Positions 55,320 to 63,888 of a DNA stretch of 64,000 nt are shown here, piece after piece. Origin of the DNA: Moraxellaceae bacterium (GTDB lineage: Bacteria; Pseudomonadota; Gammaproteobacteria; Pseudomonadales; Moraxellaceae); the NCBI GenBank assembly GCA_004173455.1, contig SECL01000009.1:1-64000 (forward strand). Direction: 5' to 3'. A program made the position numbers and the translations under genes. The number at the start of each line of letters is the position of its first letter. The first letter of the stretch is position 1. The notes beneath the pieces are model-generated. The model searched no databases. It had not been told where the DNA came from and worked only from the letters and a program-made list of their open reading frames with translations.

Positions 55320-56027
55320 CTAACCCAACAGCCGGCCAATAATGCTGGACACCGCAGTTTCAGTACGCAAAATCCGGCTGCCCAGACTGGCAGGCTGACA
55401 GCCGTTTTGCTGCAATAAATCGATTTCAAATGGAATAAATCCGCCTTCGGGGCCAACCACCAGCACGCAAGGCCGGTTCAGCGCCACTGGCATCGGCTGC
55501 GCGGCATAGGGATGCGCCACAAAAGCAGGCTTGCTGGCAATCACACTCGGCAGGATGTCCTCAACAAAAGGCCGAAACCGTTTAAAGCATTGTATTTTTG
55601 GCCACACCGTATCGCCTGCCTGCTCTAAGCCCAGCGCCACATAACTGTCGAGTTGATTTAAAAAAGGCGTTTGCCAATAGCTTTTTTCCACGCGGTAACT
55701 ATGCATCAGTATCAACTGCTCAACGCCCAGCGTGACCGCATCCATCACCAAACGACGCAGCACTTTTGGTCGGGGCAGCGCCAGCACCAAGGTTAGCGGC
55801 AACTTGGCCGGCGGTACCTGATTGAGCTCAATCTCGTTAAGGATGAGCTGCTGGTCAGTCATGTTTTCAACCCGCGCCGTGCCTTTTAAGCCATTTTTTT
55901 GGCCTATCTTGATGCAATCACCTGCATTTAATTTTAAATGCTCACGGATATGCGCCAACTGCCGCGCATCCGTAATACAGGCGCACTGGTGATGGATTTG
56001 TTCAGGATCAAGCAACAACAGGTTCAT
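55320..56027 (-). CDS. rsmE: 16S rRNA m3U1498 methyltransferase
   Basis: RsmE methylates U1498 of 16S rRNA. The 235 residues have an N-terminal PUA-like domain (about 18-75) and a SPOUT domain with the trefoil-knot motifs LVLALPRPKVLRRLVMDAVTLGVEQL, VLVVGPEGGFIPFEIDLL and LGSRILRTETAVSSIIGRL. Length and motifs are typical. It converges on mscS and lies upstream of nothing else on its strand; a terminator of the reductase gene lies just before its start. Confidence 0.95.
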   Translation of the reverse strand: MNLLLLDPEQIHHQCACITDARQLAHIREHLKLNAGDCIKIGQKNGLKGTARVENMTDQQLILNEIELNQVPPAKLPLTLVLALPRPKVLRRLVMDAVTLGVEQLILMHSYRVEKSYWQTPFLNQLDSYVALGLEQAGDTVWPKIQCFKRFRPFVEDILPSVIASKPAFVAHPYAAQPMPVALNRPCVLVVGPEGGFIPFEIDLLQQNGCQPASLGSRILRTETAVSSIIGRLLG

Positions 56028-56062
56028 GATTCAATTCGCTCATGATTACACATCAAATCATA

Positions 56063-56092
56063 AAAGCCCGCAGGCGTTGGCCAACAGGCTTT
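56063..56092 (-). terminator. Terminator of the reductase gene
   Basis: On the minus strand AAAGCCTGTTGGCC folds with GCCTGCGGGCTTT (including G-U pairs, one mismatch, loop CCAA) and is followed by TTATGATTT. It lies between rsmE and the reductase gene. Confidence 0.75.
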
Positions 56093-56127
56093 AGGGACTA
56101 ATTTCAAAACCCATTATAACCAATCAA

Positions 56128-57204
56128 TTAGCGTTTTTTGAGCAAGCCATCATCAATCATTTGCTGAAAATGCTGGGTTAAGGTGTCCTCAATCGGACGG
56201 TATGCAATATCCAAAATCTGGCGCGAGCGTGCATTGTCAAATCGCAGCGGATAGCCGACATTCAGTTTGACAAAACGACGACTTATCCCAGCAGCAATCG
56301 GCCCCACCAGCCAGACCAGTGCTTTGGGCAACAAAGTTTTAGGCAGCGGATATTTGGGAAAGCGTTTTTTGAGGATTTCGGCCATGGTCAGCAGGTTATA
56401 CGTGCCTTCACAAACAATATAGCGGCCTTCAGCATCGGGCGTAAAACCAGCAGCAATATGTGCCCGCGCCACATCACGCACATCCACTAGCCCAAACTCC
56501 AGATCCGGCACACCGGTCATTTGCTTGCCGCTGCCCAAATCCTGCATCACGGAAATACTGGTCGATTGCGTTTGCTGGGTCAGTGCTGGCCCCAACACCA
56601 AACCGGGATTAATTGTCACCAAATCCCACTGTTGTGCTGGATTAGGCTGATGATTATGAATTTCCCACGCTTTACGCTCTGCCGCGACTTTGGAAAATGA
56701 ATACGGCTGGTGGCTTTCACTGCTGGTGTTGTTCCAGTCTTGTTCGGTAAAAATACCATTTTGGGTTTGTTGTATTTCAATATTATCGCCAAAAATTGAC
56801 GCTACCGAACTGGTCAGTACCACGCGCTTGACCGTATTCACTTCATTACAGCTATGCAGTACGTTGGCAGTGCCTTCAACGGCGGGCTTGACCAAGGCTT
56901 CGTGCGCATCTTTAAAGCCTTTGATAATAAACGGTGATGCGGTATGAATCACCAGTTCGCAGCCTTCAATGGCTGGCTTAAAACTGCCATTTTTCAACAA
57001 ATCGGCAGCAAACAGTTTGAGCGTCCCTGTAGTGCCTTCGGCGGCTTTTTTAAGATGCGCAACTGATTTGACATTGTCGGGGTTACGCACGGTGGCATGC
57101 ACGGTAAAGCCATCTTCCAGTAAATATTTCACAATCCAGCTGGCAATATAGCCCGATGCTCCGGTGACGCAGACGGGTTTTGAGCGATCAATTGTTGTGG
57201 TCAT
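56128..57204 (-). CDS. Extended short-chain dehydrogenase/reductase, DFR/cinnamoyl-CoA reductase-like
   Basis: The 358 residues start VCVTGASGYIASWIVKYLLEDG, the NAD(P) site of the extended SDR family. VVLTSSVASIFGD provides the Ser and YSFSKVAAERKAW the Tyr-x3-Lys pair (about 171-175). The block VIHTASPF is typical of dihydroflavonol 4-reductase-like bacterial aldehyde reductases. Substrate unknown; a cytoplasmic aldehyde or ketone reductase using NADPH is likely. It stands alone with a terminator downstream and is divergent from the toxin-antitoxin pair. Confidence 0.82.
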   Translation of the reverse strand: MTTTIDRSKPVCVTGASGYIASWIVKYLLEDGFTVHATVRNPDNVKSVAHLKKAAEGTTGTLKLFAADLLKNGSFKPAIEGCELVIHTASPFIIKGFKDAHEALVKPAVEGTANVLHSCNEVNTVKRVVLTSSVASIFGDNIEIQQTQNGIFTEQDWNNTSSESHQPYSFSKVAAERKAWEIHNHQPNPAQQWDLVTINPGLVLGPALTQQTQSTSISVMQDLGSGKQMTGVPDLEFGLVDVRDVARAHIAAGFTPDAEGRYIVCEGTYNLLTMAEILKKRFPKYPLPKTLLPKALVWLVGPIAAGISRRFVKLNVGYPLRFDNARSRQILDIAYRPIEDTLTQHFQQMIDDGLLKKR

Positions 57205-57328
57205 TGTTTTGTCCTTAACGTAATAGTTGTCTTGATGCTGGTTTTTAGACTGTTGGCAGTTTAGCGTTTAATGGTGCAGAAGTGGAATGATTTAGGATTG
57301 GTTTCAAATGAGATAATCATCAAAGTAG

Positions 57329-57356
57329 TTGCTTTATGTATTCGATCGAATACAAT
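57329..57356 (+). promoter_or_regulatory. Promoter and operator of the toxin-antitoxin pair
   Basis: TTGCTT (57329-57334) and TACAAT (57351-57356) are 16 bp apart. Between them, overlapping both edges, is the perfect 16-bp palindrome GTATTCGATCGAATAC (57338-57353). This is the expected place for repression by the HigA-like antitoxin. Confidence 0.8.
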
Positions 57357-57380
57357 GATCTGAGAACGAAAGGAAATACC

Positions 57381-57677
57381 ATGCTTGACATTAAACGCCT
57401 GCCTGAATTTGATGCGTGGTTAGATGGCATTAAAGACAATATGACCCGCATTCGATTAAGTCGCCGATTAGATAAGGTTCAACGTGGAAATTGGGGCGAT
57501 ATAAAACCCATCAAAGAGGGTGTTTGGGAAATGAGAGAGTTCTTTGGTTCAGGATGGCGTATGTACTATATTCAACATGGCGATATTGTCATCGTGATGC
57601 TGGGTGGGGGTGATAAATCTACGCAACAGCAAGATATAGAATGTGCTGTCAAACTATCGAAAACTTTGGAGTACTAA
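57381..57677 (+). CDS. higB: Type II toxin, RelE/HigB family
   Basis: The 98-residue protein contains IKDNMTRIRLSRRLDKVQRGNWGDIKPIKEGVWEMREFFGSGWRMYY, the beta-strand and basic core of RelE/HigB-type toxins of the phage-related Gp49-like group, which cleave mRNA at the ribosome. I chose the ATG at 57381 with AGGA 7 bases upstream; 15 more in-frame residues upstream would overlap the promoter. Toxin-before-antitoxin order is typical for higBA. The antitoxin starts one base after its stop. Confidence 0.88.
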   Translation: MLDIKRLPEFDAWLDGIKDNMTRIRLSRRLDKVQRGNWGDIKPIKEGVWEMREFFGSGWRMYYIQHGDIVIVMLGGGDKSTQQQDIECAVKLSKTLEY

Positions 57678-57678
57678 A

Positions 57679-57969
57679 ATGATTAAAGTTGCCCATTTGC
57701 CCAGCTTTGATATGGCTGAGTCGCTCAAAACTGAGCAAGATATTATGATGTATCTTAATATGGTTCTTGAAGACAATGATCCTGCTGAATTGGCGCATGC
57801 TCTTGGAGTTATTGCTAAAGCCAGAGGAATGACCCAAATCGCAAAAGAAGCAGGCATTGGTCGTGAAGCACTTTATAAAGCACTTCGTCAGGACTCTGCG
57901 CCTCGTTTTGATACCATTAATCGGGTGATCAATGCTCTAGGATTAAAACTCACTGTGCAACACAATTAA
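57679..57969 (+). CDS. higA: Antitoxin, HigA-like helix-turn-helix protein
   Basis: The 96 residues match the addiction-module antidote family: an N-terminal part that wraps the toxin (about 1-30), then a helix-turn-helix (LGVIAKARGMTQIAKEAGIGREALYKALRQDSAPRFDTINRVINALGL). It should neutralise the toxin and repress the shared promoter through the palindrome upstream. The ATG at 57679 follows the toxin stop by one base, so translation is coupled. Confidence 0.9.
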   Translation: MIKVAHLPSFDMAESLKTEQDIMMYLNMVLEDNDPAELAHALGVIAKARGMTQIAKEAGIGREALYKALRQDSAPRFDTINRVINALGLKLTVQHN

Positions 57970-57998
57970 TTATGTCTTAGCATTAAATCAATAGGGTT

Positions 57999-59306
57999 CT
58001 ACAGTCCTTTTTCATTCACTAACAACCGCTCAACCAATCCAAGCTGCCTCGCCAACGCCCCCTGATTGGCCTGCATCACTTTTAAACCTGCTATGCCTGC
58101 CTGCTTGGCTAGCTCAGGCTGTTGTAACCAACTTAACCACATCTGCATCAACGCTTCAGCATTATTCACCTGTGTTAAAGCACCAGCCTGCATGAGTTGT
58201 TCAACAATGGCCTGAAAATTAAAGATATGTTCACCCATCACCACAGGCACGCCCAAAGTCACTGGCTCTAACGGATTATGTCCACCCGTTGCACTAAACG
58301 ATCCCCCGACAAACGCCATGCTGGCCAGCGCATACCACAGCCACAACTCGCCCATGCTATCCGCCAGATAGACTTGAGTTTCCGCTTGAATTTCCTGCTG
58401 CTGACTACGCTGAAATAACGTATAGCCCTGTTGTTGAATCAGTTGCGCCACACGTTCAAAGCGTTCGGGATGACGTGGCACCACAATTAAAATAGCCTGT
58501 GGAAACTGCGCTAAAACCTTAGAAAATTGCGCCAAAATCTGCGCTTCTTCGGGATCGTGCGTGCTGGCTGCCACCAAAATAGGACGACCTTGTAATTGCC
58601 AGTCATGCTTTAACTGTTCAGCATGCTCTAACAAATGGTCAGGTGGCTGAATATCAAACTTCACACTGCCTGTGACCACTACCTTTTTGGCATCTGCCCC
58701 CAACGCAATAAAGCGCTGCGCGGTGGCTTGATCCTGCGCGGCAATACAGCTGAGTTGCGCCAGCATCGGGCGAGTTAAACGGCCAAACTTGCCATAACCT
58801 TTGGCCGAGCGTTCTGACAGGCGGGCATTGAGTAAAATACTGGGAATGTTGGCTTGATACGTTTGCGCCAGTGCATTTGGCCACAGTTCGGTTTCTATTA
58901 AAATAAACAATCGTGGTTGATAACGCTGTAAAAATTGCTGCATCAGCCCGACTGTATCCACTGGTAAAAATACTGCCTCAAACAAATCTGGATAATTTTG
59001 TGCAAATAATGCCTTAGCGCGTGCTTGGCCTGTGCGCGTGGTATTGGTGACCAGTACGGGTTGGCCCTGTTTTAAAAAATGTTCAATGATCGGTTGCGCA
59101 GCATTGGTTTCGCCCACCGATACCGCATGAATCCAGATGGCTCGTGTATTGTTTACTGTTTTTGTAATCTGAAAACGCTCAATCACCTCGGCTTGATAAT
59201 CGGCTTGCAGACGTGAACGCTGCCAGACGCGCAGGCGATACAGCGGCACGATAATCGCCAGCAAGAATTGATACCAGAAAGGCGGTTGTTGCACAGGTTT
59301 TGGCAT
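57999..59306 (-). CDS. waaA: 3-deoxy-D-manno-octulosonic acid (Kdo) transferase
   Basis: WaaA adds Kdo from CMP-Kdo to lipid A precursors at the inner membrane. The 435 residues have an N-terminal membrane anchor (about 8-28), the glycosyltransferase motif HAVSVGETNAAQPIIEHFLK, ETELWPNALA and the donor region FVGGSFSATGGHNPLEPVTLGVPVVMG. The start ATG at 59306 is only 4 bases after a T-run that ends a hairpin, and no good ribosome binding site is seen, so expression may be controlled by that structure. Confidence 0.93.
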   Translation of the reverse strand: MPKPVQQPPFWYQFLLAIIVPLYRLRVWQRSRLQADYQAEVIERFQITKTVNNTRAIWIHAVSVGETNAAQPIIEHFLKQGQPVLVTNTTRTGQARAKALFAQNYPDLFEAVFLPVDTVGLMQQFLQRYQPRLFILIETELWPNALAQTYQANIPSILLNARLSERSAKGYGKFGRLTRPMLAQLSCIAAQDQATAQRFIALGADAKKVVVTGSVKFDIQPPDHLLEHAEQLKHDWQLQGRPILVAASTHDPEEAQILAQFSKVLAQFPQAILIVVPRHPERFERVAQLIQQQGYTLFQRSQQQEIQAETQVYLADSMGELWLWYALASMAFVGGSFSATGGHNPLEPVTLGVPVVMGEHIFNFQAIVEQLMQAGALTQVNNAEALMQMWLSWLQQPELAKQAGIAGLKVMQANQGALARQLGLVERLLVNEKGL

Positions 59307-59310
59307 AATC

Positions 59311-59360
59311 AAAAAAGCCTACCGCTGCCTGCAAAACCAGATGCCTGCAACAATAGGCTT
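59311..59360 (-). terminator. Terminator or attenuator directly before waaA
   Basis: On the minus strand AAGCCTA (59354-59360) pairs with TAGGCTT (59315-59321) across a 32-base loop, followed by TTTTTT that ends 4 bases before the waaA start codon. It can terminate the upstream gene's transcript, or act as an attenuator of waaA. Two TGCCTGCA copies lie in the loop (plus-strand reading). Confidence 0.6.
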
Positions 59361-59508
59361 AACAAAAAATAGTTAGCCAGAGTGTAGCCTGTCTAAGGCC
59401 ATAAGCCCAAGCTTATCCATTAGCAGGCTGGCTGTTTCCCTTTTTTGTTTAAAGGCAAATCCAATTATGGAACAGGATGAATGGATTTTTAAGCCAGCCT
59501 ATGCAGAA

Positions 59509-60573
59509 TTACTTAACAGAATCAGTTAAAAACGGATAATCCGTATAACCTGTTACACCTTCGGCATAATACGTGGCAGGATTTGGGGTATTTAGTTCTG
59601 CGTGTTGCTTGAAGCGTTCCAGCAAATCCGGATTGGCAATATACAACTGGCCAAATGCCACCGCATCTGCTTCACCTAGCTCTAATAAGCGTTCAGCCTG
59701 CTCACGCTCCAGCTTTTCATTGGCAATAAACACCCCGCCAAATTTCTGTTTAATCAGACCTGCCAAGCTGTCATCGGCCACATATTCACGCGCACAAATA
59801 AAGGCAATCTTGCGTGCGCCAAGCTGTTCGGCCACATAACCAAAGGTTTCCACCGGGTTATCATCACCCATATCATGCGCATCACGGCGTGGTGCCAAAT
59901 GTACACCCACACGATCCGCGCCCCACACATCAATCAGTTGATCGGTGACTTCCAGCAGCAAACGCGCCCGGTTTTCCAGACTGCCACCATATTCATCATC
60001 ACGCTGGTTGGTTTTGGTCTGCAAAAATTGATCAATCAAATAACCATTGGCGCCGTGCAGCTCCACGCCATCAAAACCTGCCGCCTTGGCATTAATTGCA
60101 GCCTGACGGTAATCCTGCACAATGGCTTTGACTTCTGCGGTGGTCAGCGCACGCGGGGTCACATAGTCTTTTTTAGGACGTACCAGACTCACATGACCTG
60201 CAGGCTGAATCGCACTGGGAGCAACCGGCAGTTCGCCATTTAAAAATATCGGGTCAGAAATACGGCCCACATGCCACAATTGCATGACCATACGGCCACC
60301 CGCAGCACGCACGGCATCAGTAATTTTTTTCCAGCCTGCTACTTGCGCATCCGACCAGATACCCGGCGTATCGGCATAACCCACCGCAGAGGGTGTAATG
60401 GCGGTGGCTTCGGTAATAATCAGGCCAGCACTGGCGCGCTGTACATAGTATTCCTGCATTAAATCATTCGGAATGCGTGACTCACCTGCACGCGAACGGG
60501 TAAGGGGTGCCATCACCAGACGATTGGGTAATTCAAGCGCACCCACAGTTAAAGGCTGAAATAAAATGGACAT
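59509..60573 (-). CDS. Old yellow enzyme family ene-reductase
   Basis: The 354-residue FMN enzyme starts ILFQPLTVGALELPNRLVMAPLTRSRAG, has QLWHVGRIS, FDGVELHGANGYLIDQFLQ with the His-Gly-Ala-Asn substrate site and DAVAFGQLYIANPDL, all typical of OYE/NemA. It reduces activated C=C bonds and nitro compounds with NADPH. SD AGGAG is six bases before the ATG at 60573. It is followed by the waaA-side terminator and preceded by an ArsR gene on the same strand, which probably regulates it (inference from position, as with NemR-nemA). Confidence 0.92.
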   Translation of the reverse strand: MSILFQPLTVGALELPNRLVMAPLTRSRAGESRIPNDLMQEYYVQRASAGLIITEATAITPSAVGYADTPGIWSDAQVAGWKKITDAVRAAGGRMVMQLWHVGRISDPIFLNGELPVAPSAIQPAGHVSLVRPKKDYVTPRALTTAEVKAIVQDYRQAAINAKAAGFDGVELHGANGYLIDQFLQTKTNQRDDEYGGSLENRARLLLEVTDQLIDVWGADRVGVHLAPRRDAHDMGDDNPVETFGYVAEQLGARKIAFICAREYVADDSLAGLIKQKFGGVFIANEKLEREQAERLLELGEADAVAFGQLYIANPDLLERFKQHAELNTPNPATYYAEGVTGYTDYPFLTDSVK

Positions 60574-60580
60574 AACAACT

Positions 60581-60610
60581 CCTGAGCAATCAAGCACCTG
60601 AGCAATCAAG
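60581..60610 (-). repeat. 16-bp tandem repeat in the old yellow enzyme leader
   Basis: CCTGAGCAATCAAG occurs at 60581-60594 and 60597-60610, period 16. The copy nearest the gene contributes part of the ribosome binding site (CTCAGGAG, read on the minus strand). Confidence 0.9.
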
Positions 60611-60680
60611 GCTTAGGCAATAAATTTCGGCAAGGAAGCAACAGCAATGCTGGCTACGACGATTGCTATCAATTTATGAG

Positions 60681-60977
60681 CTATAAGTCATGTTGCAAGG
60701 CTAAAAGAAATTGTTGAATGGTCTGCTCATCGCGCTCATAGAAGCTCCATTGCCCCACTTTCTGGCAACGGATCAGGCCAGCTTTTTGCAAAATCGCCAG
60801 ATGATTGGATACCGTCGATTGTGACAGGCCAACTTTCTGGTCAATCTGGCCAGCACACACCCCGGCCTCAAACGAATGATACTGCTGGGCAAAATACTGC
60901 TCAGGCGTTTTCAGCCAGTGCAGGATATTACGCCGTACCGGATTGGCGAGGGCTTTTAAAATCGCCTCAGTATCCAT
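60681..60977 (-). CDS. ArsR-family transcription regulator
   Basis: The 98 residues form one winged-helix domain: ILKALANPVRRNILHWLK, then VCAGQIDQKVGLSQSTVSNHLAILQKAGLIRCQKVGQWSFY, with the recognition helix QSTVSNHL. A single Cys (about residue 41) is present but no CxC metal motif, so sensing may use the Cys redox state or another ligand (inference). It lies about 110 bp upstream of the ene-reductase gene. The leader has a perfect 14-bp palindrome at 61091. Confidence 0.88.
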   Translation of the reverse strand: MDTEAILKALANPVRRNILHWLKTPEQYFAQQYHSFEAGVCAGQIDQKVGLSQSTVSNHLAILQKAGLIRCQKVGQWSFYERDEQTIQQFLLALQHDL

Positions 60978-61090
60978 TGCTCACTCACCTTAAGGATGCA
61001 AAAACCGCTGCTATTGTACGTTAGGAATATCGATCACAGAACATTCAACATACTAGAGTGTTAATTTATACTGCATACATTTATATTTGT

Positions 61091-61104
61091 CGATATTAAT
61101 ATCG
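61091..61104. promoter_or_regulatory. Perfect palindrome in the ArsR leader
   Basis: CGATATTAATATCG is a perfect 14-bp palindrome, followed by a run of T. It is a candidate ArsR operator; it lies between arsR and the divergent membrane gene. Confidence 0.5.
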
Positions 61105-61217
61105 TTTTTTTTAGATATAAGAACTGTAAGTCAAAACCTTTCTGCGCACTTCTGCCACTTAGACAAACTCAACTATAATGCCTTGATAAAATTTTTTAAC
61201 ACAATAATGAGTCTGTC

Positions 61218-62273
61218 ATGACTGAACAACAATTACCGCCAGATTCAGATGATCCCGTTTGGCCGCCACATCAATCTCACCATCAGGCACAGTTATCGGG
61301 GCAAGCAGTGCAGCAGTACAAACCACGCAACGTGCTGAGTAAACTATTACCCATCATACTGCTCATAGCGCTGTTATTTGCCATTGGTCTGCTTGGTCGT
61401 AGTCTTGAACGCATGATGACCTCTACATTTTTAGTGCTTACACCGCTTATTTTTGGGGCGCTGATTAGCTATATAGTCAACTATAAAAAGCCTTTAGATT
61501 TTGGCCGTACCATCAAGTGGTTATTTATTTTTTGTGTGGGACTGCTTATTTTTTCAATCTTTGCGCTTAAAGAAGGCAGTATTTGCGTGATTATTGCCTC
61601 GCCCATTTTAATGACATGCTTAGTAGCTGGTGCTGGCATCATGCATTGGTTATGTCGCTATTTATGGAAACCTAACAAAGCCGTGTATAGCTTGGCGCTT
61701 CTGCCATTATTGCTGATGTTTGTCCCCGAACAATTAAGTACCACCCATAAAAGCGTTGAAAAAAGTATTTTAATTAATGCGCCTATTAACACCGTGTGGC
61801 AGCAAATTAATCATATTGAAGCCATTAAGCCCAGTGAATTTAAACCCAGCCTGTTATATGCCATTGGCGTGCCTTATCCCATTTCTGGCATTACCAATAT
61901 TGTAAATGGTCAAAAAATTCGTCATTCTCGCTGGCAAAAAGACATCCATTTTGATGGCATGATTCAAGAGTCTATTCCCAATCAGTACCTACGCTGGAAA
62001 TATCATTTTGACGCCGATTCCATTCCAAAAGGCGCGTTAGATGACCATGTGCAACTGGGTGGTAAGTATTTTGATTTTCAAGATACCAGCTATAGACTTG
62101 TGCCTATCAATGACCAGCAAACGCAACTGATTTTAAAAATTGACTATCGCGTGAGTACCGAAATTAATTTTTATACAGTTCAAGTGGCCAATATTTTATT
62201 GACTGATTTTGCACGGGTAATTTTAGATTTATATAAGCAAAGAAGCGAAGCACTAAACCCTGCATCTGCTTAA
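61218..62273 (+). CDS. Membrane protein with C-terminal SRPBCC/START-like domain
   Basis: The 351 residues start with a polar Gln/His-rich tail (1-35), then four hydrophobic segments (about 42-62, 68-88, 97-118, 128-150) and a further one near 165-175. The C-terminal half (about 180-345), KSILINAPINTVWQQINHIEAIKPSEF through ILKIDYRVSTEINFY, has the pattern of SRPBCC ligand-binding proteins (helix-grip). Function is unknown; lipid or hydrophobic-ligand binding at the membrane is a guess. A perfect TATAAT at 61174-61179 lies 39 bp upstream. The gene stands alone and has a terminator. Confidence 0.72.
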   Translation: MTEQQLPPDSDDPVWPPHQSHHQAQLSGQAVQQYKPRNVLSKLLPIILLIALLFAIGLLGRSLERMMTSTFLVLTPLIFGALISYIVNYKKPLDFGRTIKWLFIFCVGLLIFSIFALKEGSICVIIASPILMTCLVAGAGIMHWLCRYLWKPNKAVYSLALLPLLLMFVPEQLSTTHKSVEKSILINAPINTVWQQINHIEAIKPSEFKPSLLYAIGVPYPISGITNIVNGQKIRHSRWQKDIHFDGMIQESIPNQYLRWKYHFDADSIPKGALDDHVQLGGKYFDFQDTSYRLVPINDQQTQLILKIDYRVSTEINFYTVQVANILLTDFARVILDLYKQRSEALNPASA

Positions 62274-62312
62274 TTCGACATCGGCTTGAAGTAGCTTTAG
62301 GCGCGTAAAAAT

Positions 62313-62352
62313 AAGGCCAACCGCTTGAATATTGTGGTTAGCCTTGTTTTTT
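62313..62352 (+). terminator. Terminator of the SRPBCC membrane gene
   Basis: AAGGCCAACC (62313-62322) pairs with GGTTAGCCTT (62336-62345) with one mismatch, followed by GTTTTTT. It lies about 40 bp after the stop codon. It also converges with prfB. Confidence 0.75.
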
Positions 62353-62398
62353 AAAATTTTTTAAAACATGATTTTAAGGAATCATGTTTACAGCCTGT

Positions 62399-63494
62399 TT
62401 AAAGCCCCATTTTTAAGCTGGCTTCAATAAACCGATCCAAATCACCATCTAGTACCGCACCGGTATTGGAATTTTCCACGCTGGTGCGCAAATCTTTCAC
62501 CCGGGAATCATCCAGCACGTAGGAACGAATCTGGCTGCCCCAGCCAATATCCGACTTGGTGGCTTCCAGTGCTTGCTGGGCATCATTGCGTTTCTGGATT
62601 TCCAGCTCATACAACTTGGCGCGTAACAGCTTCCACGCACGGTCACGGTTGGCATGTTGACTACGCTCATTCTGGCACGCCACCACAGTCCCAGTGGGAA
62701 CGTGGGTTAAACGCACCGCCGAATCAGTCTTGTTAATGTGCTGACCACCTGCACCCGATGCGCGATAGGTATCGGTGCGTACATCGGCCGGATTAATATC
62801 AATTTCAATGTTGTCATCCACTTCAGGCGATACAAACACCGCCGAAAACGAGGTATGGCGACGGTTGCCACTATCAAATGGTGACTTGCGTACCAGACGA
62901 TGCACGCCAGTTTCAGTACGCAGCCAGCCAAAGGCATACTCACCCTCTACCCGAATGGTGGCGCTTTTAAGACCGGCCACATCACCTGCGGATTCTTCCA
63001 TCACCTCGGCCTTAAAGCCATGCCGTTCAATCCAACGCAAATACATGCGTAGCAACATGGACGCCCAGTCTTGTGCTTCTGTACCGCCAGAACCGGCCTG
63101 AATATCCAAAAAGCAATTGTTCGGATCCATCGGATTGCTAAACATGCGACGGAATTCCAGCTTGCCCACTGCTTCATCGGCAGTTTTGAGTTCACTATCG
63201 ACATCATCCAACAGGCTTTCTTCATCAGCTTCGACTGCCAGATCCAGCATGGCCTGTGCATCTTCCAGTTGCTGGCTTAACTCATCCAGCACACCCACAA
63301 TATTTTCCAGCTCGCCCTTTTCCTTGGCCATGGTTTGCGCACGGCTTTGGTCATTCCAGATGGTAGGGTCTTCTAATTCGCGTAAGACTTCTTCTAGACG
63401 CTCTTTTTTGTGGTCGTAGTCAAAGATACCCCCTAAGCGTTTGCCCACGCTCACGCAAGTCCTTTAAACGCAACAAATACGGATTAATTTCCAC
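62399..63494 (-). CDS. prfB: Peptide chain release factor 2, with programmed +1 frameshift
   Basis: RF2 ends translation at UGA and UAA. The frame 62399-63421 encodes 340 residues with the SPF codon-recognition motif ([14 protein letters not shown]) and the GGQ motif ([19 protein letters not shown]). The true gene starts at a GTG at 63494: the first 24 codons ([13 protein letters not shown] through RGYL) end at an in-frame UGA at 63420-63422, and translation must shift +1 at CUU-UGA-C to continue with DYDH. The AGGGGG stimulator is at 63429-63434. The full product would be 364 residues, close to E. coli RF2 at 365. The same autoregulatory loop should hold. Confidence 0.96.
63419..63434 (-). 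promoter_or_regulatory. RF2 frameshift site
   Basis: AGGGGG-TAT-CTT-TGA-C reads on the minus strand: a Shine-Dalgarno-like stimulator, three bases, the CUU slippery codon and an in-frame UGA. Confidence 0.95.
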
Positions 63495-63888
63495 AATACA
63501 TCTCAAAACAATCAAAGAAGCTGAATTTTAGCACGTCTGCTTTGTTGCTCAACAGCCATGGCTTTTATTTAAAAACTTAAGAAGTCGTATTATTTTTAAT
63601 CACGACTCCACATTGCTCGCATTCTCTCCATATTTTTCGGTATGCCGTGAGTTAACAACTCGGGTATTAGTTGCAGAAGTGTTACAAGTTAGGGCAAAAA
63701 AGCTGTAATCTTTACAAAATGTGTGTCATCGCAGTGCATAACTTTATAAATTAAAATATTAATCCATTGAAATACATCACAAAAAATAGGTAAATTGCAC
63801 TTAACAGATTCAAGTTTGACTTATTCCTGACGCGCTGTAAGATGGCGAATGTGTAACAAATAATTTCTTTTAAGATTGGAGAATGACC
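63495..63888. other. Divergent spacer between prfB and the second porin
   Basis: The 394 bp contain an inverted repeat AGTCGT/ACGACT with a 13-base spacer in the middle and the porin promoter at the right. No gene is supported. Confidence 0.45.
63816..63843 (+). promoter_or_regulatory. Promoter of the second porin
   Basis: TTGACT (63816-63821) and TAAGAT (63838-63843) are 16 bp apart; the start codon is 46 bp beyond the -10 box and has GGAG 8 bases upstream. Confidence 0.65.
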
